Of a stretch of 64,000 bases of DNA, positions 37,033 through 47,092 are shown piece after piece. Numbering within the stretch: position 1 is the stretch's first letter; the number at the start of each line of letters is the position of its first letter. The DNA lies in assembly GCA_022813625.1 (NCBI GenBank), contig JAKLMB010000013.1, positions 124,001 to 188,000 on the forward strand, written 5' to 3'. This DNA comes from Aaosphaeria pasadenensis. Its lineage: Eukaryota > Ascomycota > Dothideomycetes > Pleosporales. Position numbers and translations under genes: made by a program. The notes beneath the pieces were generated by a model, which was given only the letters and a program-made list of their open reading frames with translations, was not told where the DNA came from and searched no databases.

Positions 37033-37543
37033 GATGAAGTGCAGTTGTGGAAGAGTCGCATGGGCGGAGTTTATACTGGTTCTTTTATATTAACAGGAAG
37101 GCTTTCAGATGGGTCCGGTCACGGTTTGGCATAGCTGCGGCGTATCGAAATTACCAGCACGGCGTAGAAGCCTGCTTCAAGAGAATGCTCAGGATAAATA
37201 CACTTTGATTATCATTAACGAATCGAAATCGCACACTTTTTCACATGTTTCATTGCACATTCTCTGTTGTTGTTGAATTCAATACTTACTTCAGACGACT
37301 ACTTCAGAGGTAAGGTCTTGGCATCAAAAGCTTGGACCACTATTCTGGAGCAGGCAGCGTGGGCCGCGCAGCTTCAAGCTTCCACCTTACAACATACGAA
37401 TCCCCAAAGCACTCCAACGAACCTTACAACTACATACCGAGGCCGTTACTAGCAGATTAGTTTGCTGGCCATATAACAACACCTCGATCTCCTCTTCGAA
37501 CTACTATAGAGCTCCCAAGTCTTCCACCGTTTGATCAATCAAC
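37033..37543. other. Intergenic region
   Basis: About 0.5 kb between the transporter and proteasome genes, both on the plus strand. It should hold the 3' UTR of one and the promoter of the other. Nothing else was seen. Confidence 0.5.
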
Positions 37544-38552
37544 ATGGTATGCTCTAACGCCCGCCCGCCAAAGCTCACTATGCTAATCTATCTAGTTCAT
37601 AGCACGAAGTGAATATGGTGAGTTGCATGAGTTATATCCTATACTTGAACCATACTGACAACATATTTCTCAGATCGTGGCATCAAGTTGGTTACCCCAC
37701 CGCCTCCCACCTCCGAATAGCTCACTCACCATTACCTAGTACCTTCTCGCCAGAAGGCCGTCTCTTCCAAGTCGAATACTCTCTAGAAGCCATCAAGCTC
37801 GGATCAACAGCGATAGGAGTATGGATTATACCATTCAGGCTCAAAGCTTTCCCCCGCTGATGCATAAAACAGGTCGCAACCGGCGATGGTGTAATCCTCG
37901 GTGTTGAGAAGCGCGTGACGTCCACCCTGCTCGAGACCAGCTCTGTAGAGAAGATTGTAGAAATCGATAGCCACATTGGATGCGCCATGTCAGGTCTCCA
38001 GGCCGATGCACGAAGCATGGTCGAGCATGCACGAGTGGAGTCGCAGAACCACGCTTTCAACTACGCCGAGCCCTTGAGGGTAGAAAGCTGTACACAGGCA
38101 ATATGCGATCTTGCCTTGCGGTTCGGTGAGGGTGCTGAGGGAGAAGAGAGTATCATGTCGCGGCCGTTCGGTGTTGCGCTCCTGATTGCGGGTTATGATG
38201 AGGATGGTCCAAGTCTGTATGTTGCAGATGCCCGACGTATGCACCCAGCGGACAATATCCTAATCAGAGTAACAGATATCACGCCGAGCCATCAGGCACA
38301 TTCTACCGCTACGACGCTAAAGCTATCGGTTCCGGGTCCGAGGGCGCCCAGGCTGAACTCCAGAACGAATTCCACAAGTCATTGACTCTTCCGGAGGCCG
38401 AGGTCCTTGTCCTGAAGACACTCAAGCAGGTTATGGAGGAGAAACTAGACAGCAAGAACGTGCAGCTTGCAAGTGTCACAAAGGACAAGGGCTTCAGAAT
38501 CTACACTGATGAAGAGATGGAGGAGGTTGTTGGAAGATTGCCCACGAACTAG
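37544..38552 (+). CDS. PUP2: 20S proteasome subunit alpha-5
   Basis: Exons 37544-37546, 37596-37617, 37674-37686, 37740-37818, 37873-38216 and 38276-38552; 245 aa. This is a structural alpha-ring subunit of the 20S core in cytosol and nucleus. The alpha N-terminal signature reads SEYDRGINTFSPEGRLFQVEYS after splicing of exons 2-4. It is followed by EAIKLGSTAIGVATGDGVILGVEKR and a conserved proteasome core, ending EEMEEVVGRLPTN. The length is right for alpha-5. The coding part of exon 1 is only the ATG, and exon 3 is 13 bases with a GTTGGT donor, so automatic models could easily lose the N-terminus. It is convergent with QCR10. Confidence 0.95.
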
Positions 38553-38952
38553 ATTTCATAACGCAGATCAAGCCTTCAGCCCGGGTACGAATCTAGATAA
38601 ACTCCGCGTCCCGCAAGCGCGGCATCACGTGGAATCGATCGAACGTAAAATAGAGACATGAATCAATGCTCATGAAGACTATGTAATTTCATTCCCTCAA
38701 ACTATGGATTTACTCTTGCTGTGGAGTCACTGTAGACCATTTCCCGTTGCAGAACTGTCCTTTTTATGCCCCTCTTACACCATGAGATGTCACAGTCACA
38801 AGGATAGCGAGGCAGTATGACATCAGACAGAGGAAAAGTCTAATTCGCAGCACCGTCGCTTGTACTATACAGCATCGGCTATCTATGTCCGTTGCCAACT
38901 ATGCCATCTATTGTACAAAACATATCGCCCAATCACCCAGCCAATTCGGCAT
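38553..38952. other. Intergenic region (convergent 3' ends)
   Basis: About 0.4 kb between the convergent PUP2 and QCR10 genes, expected to be 3' UTR of both. No other feature was found. Confidence 0.5.
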
Positions 38953-39658
38953 CTAGAATGGGTTGTCCTCGGGGGGGATCTCGTTGATGAAGTAGGGGCC
39001 GAGAATGGGAATCTTCTGCATGATATCGACACGGACGCGAGGGACCTCGGCGAAGAAGAAGAGAGCGAAGAATCCAGCAACACCACCGAATCCACCAGCG
39101 ATAGTACCGCTAATTCCCTGTTAGTAAATCGAACTTCGGAGGCGTTGTGCGCGGGAGGTAATCTTGCGAGCGAGGCAGAGAGTGTTTGGGTGTAGGGTTG
39201 ACATACAACTTGATGAGTGATCGGGCGGTGATGCCGTGGAAGTGAGGTGCCGTCTTGTACCTGTTGTCATCTTGTCAGCGACCCGTAAAAAGCTCGATCA
39301 TAAAATTCCACCATCTTCCTCATTTTGTATAGTTCCAGCTCTTTCGCAGACTCTGATGTGCTCAGTCCCAAGTTCCGTCCACCCGTCTTTTGCCAAAGCC
39401 TCATCCGACGAAATCCTTGCTACATCCACCCCATTGTGTTGAACCAAAAACCACAATCCGTTCCGAACATAAGGAATTGAATACATACGCAGGACCGAAA
39501 GGACTCCTGTACGCCTTGTAGGGGGTTCGCTGGGACTGTTGGAAACGGTCAGCTCATGGTCCGGATTTGCGCCCCTGCGAGGGGTTCAATTGCGGCCTTC
39601 TTGTTCGTACCTGGAACGCGGGCGTCTTAGCCATCGAGGCGCGGGGAACGTTGGACAT
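38953..39658 (-). CDS. QCR10: Cytochrome bc1 complex subunit 10
   Basis: Exons 39658-39611, 39535-39489, 39260-39207 and 39109-38953; 101 aa. This is a small membrane subunit of mitochondrial complex III. After splicing the protein runs MSNVPRASMAKTPAF, then QRTPYKAYRSPFGPAYKT, then HFHGITARSLIKFG. A hydrophobic segment (GTIAGGFGGVAGFFALFFF) follows, and then the diagnostic end EVPRVRVDIMQKIPILGPYF with NEIPPEDNPF. The last acceptor was placed at TTAG (39110) because it keeps the frame and puts CTAAC 12 bases upstream. The frame is also open upstream to an ATG at 39775, so a longer mitochondrial presequence is possible. An alternative start is Met 9 of this model. Confidence 0.9.
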
Positions 39659-40511
39659 GGTAGCGGCGGTGGTGACGTTGATACCGGGGCGAATGACTTG
39701 AGATGTGATCGTTGAGGTCGCTCGATGAGAAGTTGGAAGTGCTCGGCCTTGGCAAGCTCGTTGTGCTGTGGCCAATCAGAGAGTTTGGGATTAGTCGGGT
39801 TGATGGGATGGTAACTACTCGTAGAAGAGCAGTATTGGTGCACTACCAATGTATTATTCCTAGGACGAACTGAGGAATTATAATGACTAGACTCCGTACG
39901 AAGTGCTTCAAGCCTTTTTATATTTTTTTAAGAGTCAGTAATATACCTACTCCGTACTTCAGGCAACTTTGAGACACTCTGACCCAAATAGCAGGGCTGG
40001 ACATCGAAGCGTCCTCCCAAAGGCATTGAGCCAATCACAACTCATAACTCACAACTGCATATATGTACGTGTATACCAAGTCCAGGCGGCTGGCTCTCAG
40101 CCTGACGCACTCCAGAATTCTCTTACTCCGTGTTACGATTAGAGAAGGATTTCGGTACGCATACTTGAAGAACGGTTCGTATGTAAATGAAATACATAGA
40201 ACTTCGTTTCGGCGATCCTATATTTATAGTCAGTCATCGACTTGGGCCCAACGACCGCAATCCATCAGTGGTTTCGAATCAGATGATTAGGTAGGTAGAC
40301 ACGGTAGAGGCGTCACCATTAGACCGGGGATTCAGCTAACAGAAGCAGTTTTATCCAACCGATACATCATATTCAGTCATCAGACTGTTTGTGGTTGGAA
40401 ATTTCTGATCCCGGGCTATTGGTGTCGCTATTGCTCTCACAAGCAATATTTGGCAACCTTTGAAGTAGCAAAGTCAGACGCCTTACGAAACGTCGAGTCC
40501 ACGCAATAGCG
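39659..40511. other. Divergent intergenic region (QCR10 / kinase)
   Basis: About 0.85 kb holding both promoters. It has an exact TACTCCGTA at 39949-39957 and close variants near 39891 and 40131. An AT-rich stretch (about 39915-39932) lies before QCR10. No gene was found in it. Confidence 0.45.
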
Positions 40512-42659
40512 ATGAAATTTATTCCTGTGACAGAAGGCGATGATATCGACCTCAATGACAACGAGCGTCTTGCGTACCATCACATCGAGAACCTTGGGCA
40601 TGGTCACAGTGCGATTGTTGAGAAGATTCAAGACATGGACACAGGTGTATTTCTTGCACGAAAGACCTTCAGACTACATCGCCATCAAGAGCGTCAGAGA
40701 CAGACATTCAGAAACGAGATAGCAATAATTCGCCGCTTAGCTGCAAACCAGCATGTCATTCGCATCTTCGCTACTTTCACCTCAAAACAAGAGGTTGGCA
40801 TAATACTACATCCCGTCGCTGATGGTGGTGACCTTAAATCCTTCCTAAACGATTGCAAAGGCGTTTCGCAGCTCAGCACTGCTCAAAGTACAATCATTCG
40901 CACTGGATTCGGATGCCTTTCAATTGGATTAGCATTCATACACATGCAAGGTATTCGGCACAAAGATATCAAGCCAAGCAATGTCCTGATACACCAAGAA
41001 AAAATGCTATATACCGACTTTGGCTATTCTTTACAGCATGATATCGGGAACAGCACCACCTCTGGCAGGCCCGGGTTTTTCACGACCATGTACTGTGCAC
41101 CCGAGGTCATACAACATGAGCCTCGCAACTCAAAATCAGATATATTTTCTCTTGGATGTGTGCTTCTTGAGTTGTTGGCTGTTTACGATGACCCCGATCT
41201 AGTCACTGGATCATTTGAACCGTACTTTGAAAGAATCGAGCCCATCCAACGCAAGCTCACCACGCCAGGCGCTTCCACAGATTATCAATGGCTTCGAAAC
41301 ATCGTCTCCAACATGTTAGACGCGAGTGCAAATGTAAGACCACAAGCAGAATATGTCGTCACCCAGATTCGGGAGAAGGACCAAGAGTACTTTTGTCAAA
41401 CCTGTACAAGGGTTCATTCAAGCATTTCAGCCAACACTATTCCGTCGCAGGACCCAGTCAAACCATTAGGTACGTGCGCATTCATTGAACTAAATATTTC
41501 GAAAGTATGAAACATTATCAATCGCAACAACGATAATTCAGTTTTCATCTTTCTAACTAGTCTACGCGGTCATTTTGCAACGAGTATATTCTGAGACTCA
41601 TTGATCATAGACGTTTCCGCCAACTCAAGAGGTTGGAACAGCGTTCTTGACCACAGTAAGTCACCCTACGACTTTGAATAGATCCTCGCTAAGTCAGCAG
41701 CTTATCGCACGAGGACCCGCAGTGAGGCTCGAGAGTTCTTCATCGTGGGCAGGGTGAGATATCTTCACGTAACTAACAGACTCAAACGAGTAGTATTAAC
41801 GATTAAACTTTACAGATTTTCTCGATTTTGAGCTCGGAGCCTGCTGATTCTGTAATGGCGGCACGACATGGTACTGTAAACACGAATATCACAATCGGAA
41901 GATTTGGGGAGAACATATTCTGTCAGATACGGAAATTCATCATTGTCAAGGTGCGTCGAGGCTTTGTGGAAGCGGTGTAAGTATAGATTTCCACAGTAAT
42001 ATGGCTCTGCTGAAATGATTGTGAGGGGGATTTTTACATATGGCAACATGGCAACATTGAAGCCAGGCTGCTACGCAGCCGAGCACGCACCAGCATACAG
42101 CTTGGGAGAAGAGCCAACCATCTACGAGGGAGAAGAGGAGAAAGGCATGGTCAAATCCCCCATCGAAGTTGTACCGGCAACTCCCGACGACGTGCTGCCA
42201 CCTGCGTCGCGCATTCGTTTTGGAAGAACATATCCTGTAGATTACAATGTCAAGGCGAAGGACCTAGGCATGGTCTCACCGAGGGATATAGATAACCTAC
42301 TTCACCATTGGAGATACGAGAACCGTTCTGATGACTACGATGTGCCGCAAGACTGGGTATCACCAAGAGAACAACGTGATTCTACATGGCATAACGACGC
42401 CATGTCCGCTCTGCCAGATGGTCCACCCTACTTGGGAATGCATGACTCCCAACTGTTTCAGGAGAGACAGCCGATGTCTGGTCGTTATACACATGATACT
42501 ACATCACCTGGTGATACTGAATTGTCTTCATTCTCGCCGCAACAACACCCGCGACTACCTCCTAATGGTCAATACGAAAACGAACGCCAGCCGTCTGAAT
42601 TTTTTCCGAATGTACCCAGTTCGTCAGGATATGATCCATATGTAAACTGGTTCGCATAA
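40512..42659 (+). CDS. Protein kinase fused to a C-terminal DUF6590 domain
   Basis: Exons 40512-41469, 41611-41655, 41701-41753, 41816-41976 and 42026-42659; 616 aa. Residues about 22-300 are a protein kinase: Gly loop LGHGHSAIV (28-36), Lys51 in ARKTF, Glu69 in the alphaC helix, HKDIKPSN with Asp152 (HKD in place of HRD), DFG at 169-171, and APE in YCAPEV. All catalytic residues are present, so it should be active. After a cysteine-containing linker (FCQTCTRVH), residues about 344-490 read as DUF6590: REFFIVGRIFSILSSEPAD, TIGRFGENIFCQIRKFIIV, then SRIRFGRTYPVDYNVKAKDL. About 120 disordered residues follow. DUF6590 has no known function that I can state. Each of the four introns has GT...AG ends and keeps the frame. 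Without them the kinase would stop at 41510. Confidence 0.85.
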
Positions 42660-43308
42660 CGGCTAGGACTGTTGTTGCTATTTAGTATATTCATTATAGA
42701 CATCTAACTACACACGAAATATCAACGTCTTGTCCAATACGCATGAACTTGAATCTTAGCCTCATTCGTTCTTCTTCAACTCCGTTCGCAGCGACAGAAT
42801 TGTACGTACAATGTGTATCCATAATTGCCACACCAAATAGACGATTAATTGATTGTCCTGAAATAAACAAGCCAATTGAACTTCGGTTCCTAGGTTCGAA
42901 TTTGGACCCCTTGACAACCTTTGCACAAAAGTTTGTTAAATCATTTCTAGAAGACATGTCTACTTTAATTGATCCTTGCTTGAATAACATATATGGAGGT
43001 GAAGAACAAATGCAAGTGACATCGCATAGAGAGAACAAAATGAACTCGGCCGACGACCGATCAATGGCGATTATATTACTTTATTACGGTATATGAAGAT
43101 GGGTCTCATACAAATCAACTTCCCTCTCCCATGCAATTTCTTATGTCCAAACGCCGCAAAAAGGTATCAAAAATGCTAATATGTTTTCAACTTTTTTGTT
43201 TCCAACGCCCAACCCAAGACAAGAAATCTAGATGCAATATTAATAACGACCAGTAACTCCAAATAGGTATCTCTTAGTAAAAAACCACAACATCGAATCA
43301 CCTCAAAC
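42660..43308. other. Intergenic region (convergent 3' ends)
   Basis: About 0.65 kb between the convergent kinase (plus) and MFS (minus) genes. Opposed frames of 117 and 114 codons overlap at 42694-43096 without any domain; I do not support either. Confidence 0.45.
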
Positions 43309-45097
43309 TCAAACCCTATTCTCTCCCTCTTTCTTCGCAGCCTTCTTCTCGTTGATCGAGTCCCGCCACTCCTTCCCGTAGAGCGTGGTAACATACGTCG
43401 CCACAGCAGCAAGGACGAGGAACACAGCCGAGATGGTCGAGAACCACCCGACACCGATCTTCCGCACGGCGGGGAGACACGCTGCCGAGCCTGCGGCAGC
43501 GAACAAGTATCGGAGCATGTAGTTGCCCGCTGTAGTATCCCAAGGTCAGATAGATATCCACAATAATAAGCGGAGGGGGGGATGACTTACCAACGACCTC
43601 CGCACTACGACTCTGCATGACGTCCAGACAGTAGGCGTTCAAGCTCGGGAAACAAAACAGTTGAGCGACGCCCTGGAGGAACATCATGATGACAGGCAGC
43701 GCAATGCCACCGACACGTTTCTCTATGCTCCATCCGTACACCAGCATACAAGCTGGAATCACGGCACCCATGAACAGGAGACAACTTCGTAGCCGGTCTT
43801 CTGCGACTCGCTGGCCCCGGATGCCGATGTATTTCTTCACGATGTGGTCGGCCCAGCGGCCGCCGAAGAAAGTGCCAACGAGGTACCCGCAGCCTGGCGC
43901 GACGTAGAAGAGGCCGGACTGGAGGGGCGAGGTGAGGTTGAAGCGGGGGTTGAGGATGTAGCGGATGGGCGTGAGGAGGGAGTACATGTTCCAGACGAGG
44001 GAGGAGGAGGCGAGGGCGACGGTCAGGAGGTTGGGGTATCGGTAGAGACGGATGACACGGAAGGGGTTCAGCCATTGCCACATCTTGTGTGCTTTTTTGC
44101 TGGTGGGCAGGCCTTCGAGTTCTTCGGAGCGCTTGCAGTGGATGGTTTCGGGGAGGAGGAATAGAACGAGGAAGGTTGCCGTCCCGGCGAGTGCGGTTTG
44201 AAGCCAGAAGATGTCTCGCCAGGTTCGGAAGGTTACAATTATCCCACCGATGAAAGGGCCTAGGGCTGGTCCGATGAGAGTGCCTGACATGAACCATCCA
44301 AGAGCAGTACCACGTTCCGTCTGTACATAGGGTTAGAGGAACGATGATGTAGTGATGGGATGGATACATACAGGTTGATAGATATCGCCAATGACACTGG
44401 ATCCAATGACCAGAAAGGCTGTTCCTTGGAAAGCGGTCAAGATACGAAAGATGAAGAATGAAACCAAGTTAGGAGCCAGTGCAGTGCCGATCGAGAATGC
44501 GAAGAACAAAGCTGCACTGGAGAAAGAAACCTACAATGTTCTGAGTTAGTTCTCATGTAAACGTTCTTCACGCTTTCTCATCGTCACCAACTGCTTTTGA
44601 GGGAATCGTGATATTGATGTATTCGAAAAAGTAAAGAAAAAACCAATGCGTACCCATTTCCTTCCATAGATATTCCCAAAGGGCCCGTAGAAACAAGGGC
44701 TTATTCCCATGAACAACATGTACAAGGCATTACTCAAGTTGATAATGGCTCCATCACACCCAAACGTCTCAGCTACTTCTGGAACGGCAGACAATACGGT
44801 AGTCGACGACACTGGTGCAAGGAAACTGCAGAAGGACAATACTACAACAATTATGTGCTTGCGACGTTCTGTGAAGCGTTTGTAGACCTCGTCGTTCTCG
44901 CCCGTGGGCACATATTGTACATCGGACATGTCATGGTGACTGATGTTCGATATTGTCGGTTCGAGCCGAAGCGCATTAGGTGGATCCGATCTACTGCCAT
45001 CGGGAGCGATTGAGGCGTATTGCTTCTCTGAGCGTGGTGGTGGTGGTTGTGGCTCGCTTTGGACATTGGTCGCGGCTGGCGAATTGGATGTCGCCAT
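43309..45097 (-). CDS. MFS transporter, DHA1 drug:H+ antiporter type
   Basis: Exons 45097-44654, 44530-44372, 44320-43591 and 43529-43309; 517 aa. This is a plasma-membrane proton antiporter of the 12-helix DHA1 group (Qdr/Aqr1/Flr1-like), usually exporting small toxic compounds or polyamines. A hydrophilic N-terminus of about 75 residues precedes helix 1 (HIIVVVLSFCSFLAPVSST). The MFS motif A is present as FGNIYGRKW. The DHA1 motif C region is seen in FMSGTLIGPALGPFIGGII, after ERGTALGW. A loop of about 50 residues, rich in Lys and Glu, separates the two halves. The last helices come from exon 4, which ends in a Lys/Glu-rich tail. The substrate cannot be told from sequence. No biosynthetic cluster lies beside it. 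Confidence 0.92.
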
Positions 45098-46543
45098 GAT
45101 GACGAATTATGGACATGTAAGACAATGGTAAATAAATGGGGAATAGATTGTAAAGCTCCGTAGTATTTTTGAAGAATGACTCTGCAAAATAAATCTAAAA
45201 ATTTGCACAGAAAATAATGGGAAAGGGGCTCTAATATCCCTGAGCCACCCCCGGATTTCGAGATAAGAAGTGACTCAAATCGGATTAACGAACAGAAAAT
45301 TGAAGTGAAAGATTTAAAAGTCTCAATTTCTCCGAAGATCATTGTTCCTTTGCGTTTAGCGTCTGCCCAACGCGAACGAGTCAGGAAGTTCTGGGGAAGC
45401 AGAATGGCTGCTTTGCCGTCCCAGCCGTCTCGATACGGCTTTTCCGTGAGTGTTTTCCAGTAGCCGACATGTACCCGGAATCGGGAAGCTTGCGAAGACA
45501 CAACTCCTTAATGCTATGGTCGGAATTAAAACTTAAGCAGTGCTACTATAGTTGGGATACATATGGCTTGTGATTGGTGAAGAAGCCACGATGTTGTGGG
45601 GATGTTGACTTCGCTGCCGTTAGCTGAACTCCGGCGGCGAGAAGTGCGACGATTCGGAGCACAACTCCACTTTTGACTCCACACGAGCGTATCATTGCGT
45701 CTACTCACACGCGATGGTACCACGTATTCTGTATACGATGCCGCTGTAGAATAGAGACATTGATTCATCATTGTAAACACACGATGATATGATTTTTGGT
45801 CGGTACATAAGACCTCTAATTTCAAACTTATGTCATCAAACAAGCACATTGGCACTTTGCCGGAGTGGTTAACGGGATGCCCTGCTATGGTTGACATAGA
45901 GGCATTGCCTTCGGGCGCGCAGGTTCGAGTAAGTTGTGCCATCCAATATATCTCCGGTTGATATCATTCTAACAGCATCAATTAGATCCTGCAGGTGTCG
46001 CAAACCAATACCCTTCTTTTTTTGCCCTTTTTTGCCCCTTGGGACTGCAGTGCATAACCAGAAGTCATGTAGGAGTTGTCGGGTCCTTCCAGATAGAATG
46101 GTATGCTGAGTGCTCCGGGCCAAAACCTTCCTTTTTGCTCTTCAGAGAGCTTGAAAACACAGGTAACAGTAGCATAAAACGTTCAATCAAATGACATTGA
46201 AGCACTTTTTGCAAAAGACACTGCATTGCGTATAAAACGGAAACATTCGCATGTGATGCTGAAAACAATAATGATCATTGCAAAAGCTATGAAAACAAGA
46301 TTTGTACTCGCGAGAGTACCTGTTGTTAGTCTTACTTGTATGTGTGTGTATTCTGATCCGAGTGCGAGTATACGCCTATACTCGCTTGAGACATGAGTGA
46401 AATGTATCTGCCTTCCCAACGCCTAGATCGTCCAGATCTGTGTAACCCCAAAAAACCCCTCGGGTGCCAGTATCCTTGTAATTATCCAGAGAGAACGCCT
46501 GTCCATGCAACTTTTTTTGAATTTCATTATATCGTACGCCCTT
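45098..46543. other. Intergenic region with tRNA-Ser relic
   Basis: About 1.45 kb between the MFS gene and the small conserved protein gene. Apart from the degenerate tRNA-Ser at 45851-45940 I see no feature. Frames of 138 and 216 codons on the minus strand have no recognisable content. Confidence 0.45.
45851..45940 (+). pseudogene. tRNA-Ser(GCU)-like sequence with defective T arm
   Basis: The 5' two-thirds look like a eukaryotic tRNA-Ser. GGCACTT is the acceptor strand, and CCG/CGG close a D arm around AGTGGTTAA. A 5-bp anticodon stem ATGCC/GGCAT surrounds CTGCTA and A, giving anticodon GCT with a 12-base intron after position 37. A long variable arm (GCC TTC GGGC) is typical of Ser. The B box GGTTCGAGT is there, but it is followed by AAGTT in place of CCTGC, so the T stem cannot form. 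Only five acceptor pairs (GGCAC/GTGCC) are clean. A working gene is unlikely; a decayed copy is more probable. Confidence 0.5.
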
Positions 46544-47092
46544 TCAGATGCTGAGCCTATCCAGACTTAACCGGTCAACGCTTCGATGTCGTTTCACCAT
46601 GCCAAGCCTGTAGAACTTCTCTTCACCGGCAGCTGTTCGGCCTCCGATATACCACTTCTCTGCACCTATGGCTTCGTGGAAGCCTTCATTCGAGCTATCC
46701 GAACCCCTCCTGTCTCTCCGCGAAGCGCCAGGGATGGGGAAGGCTTTTGCGGTGGGTGACGTGGATCGGTGATAAGGTGCGGTGTGCTGTCGGGTTGGCT
46801 GGAACTGACCTGCCGCTTGCACAGCAGTCGTTGTCGCGCCGTTTGATGTAGGCCCTGCCTTGGTGCTTATGGTTCGTGATGTATTTGCGGTGGTAGTGCT
46901 TGTTGATTGGGAGGGTGCGGCTTGGGCATGAGCATAGCCGGAGGAGGTCGTAGCTTGCGCTGTAGCGGCCTTCTGGATGGCAGACTGCGCCCGGAAGGCG
47001 GAGAGGAAATTGGAGAAGAAAGGTCTGTTGGTAGTCATGGTGTCTTCGGGAGTTGGCCGCCGTGTTTGGGAGCGCTCGCGATCGTTGTGCAT
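46544..47092 (-). CDS. Small conserved fungal protein, disordered
   Basis: Single exon, 182 aa, start at ATG 47092 (MHNDRERSQTRR); an in-frame Met at 47038 (MTTNRPFFSNFLSAFR) is an alternative and looks more like a natural N-terminus. The middle is Thr/Ser/Ala/Gln-rich and disordered. The last 50 residues are the conserved-looking part: GFHEAIGAEKWYIGGRTAAG followed by EEKFYRLGMVKRHRSVDRLS. I recall this ending from uncharacterised ascomycete proteins but know no function. A cluster of Arg and Ser at the C-terminus could be a phosphorylation target, which is inference. Confidence 0.7.
   Translation of the reverse strand: MHNDRERSQTRRPTPEDTMTTNRPFFSNFLSAFRAQSAIQKAATAQATTSSGYAHAQAAPSQSTSTTTANTSRTISTKAGPTSNGATTTAVQAAGQFQPTRQHTAPYHRSTSPTAKAFPIPGASRRDRRGSDSSNEGFHEAIGAEKWYIGGRTAAGEEKFYRLGMVKRHRSVDRLSLDRLSI

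Noticed and set aside
42694..43096. Opposed frames of 117 and 114 codons
   Set aside because: They overlap on both strands between two convergent genes, and neither resembles a known protein. Both are compatible with chance.
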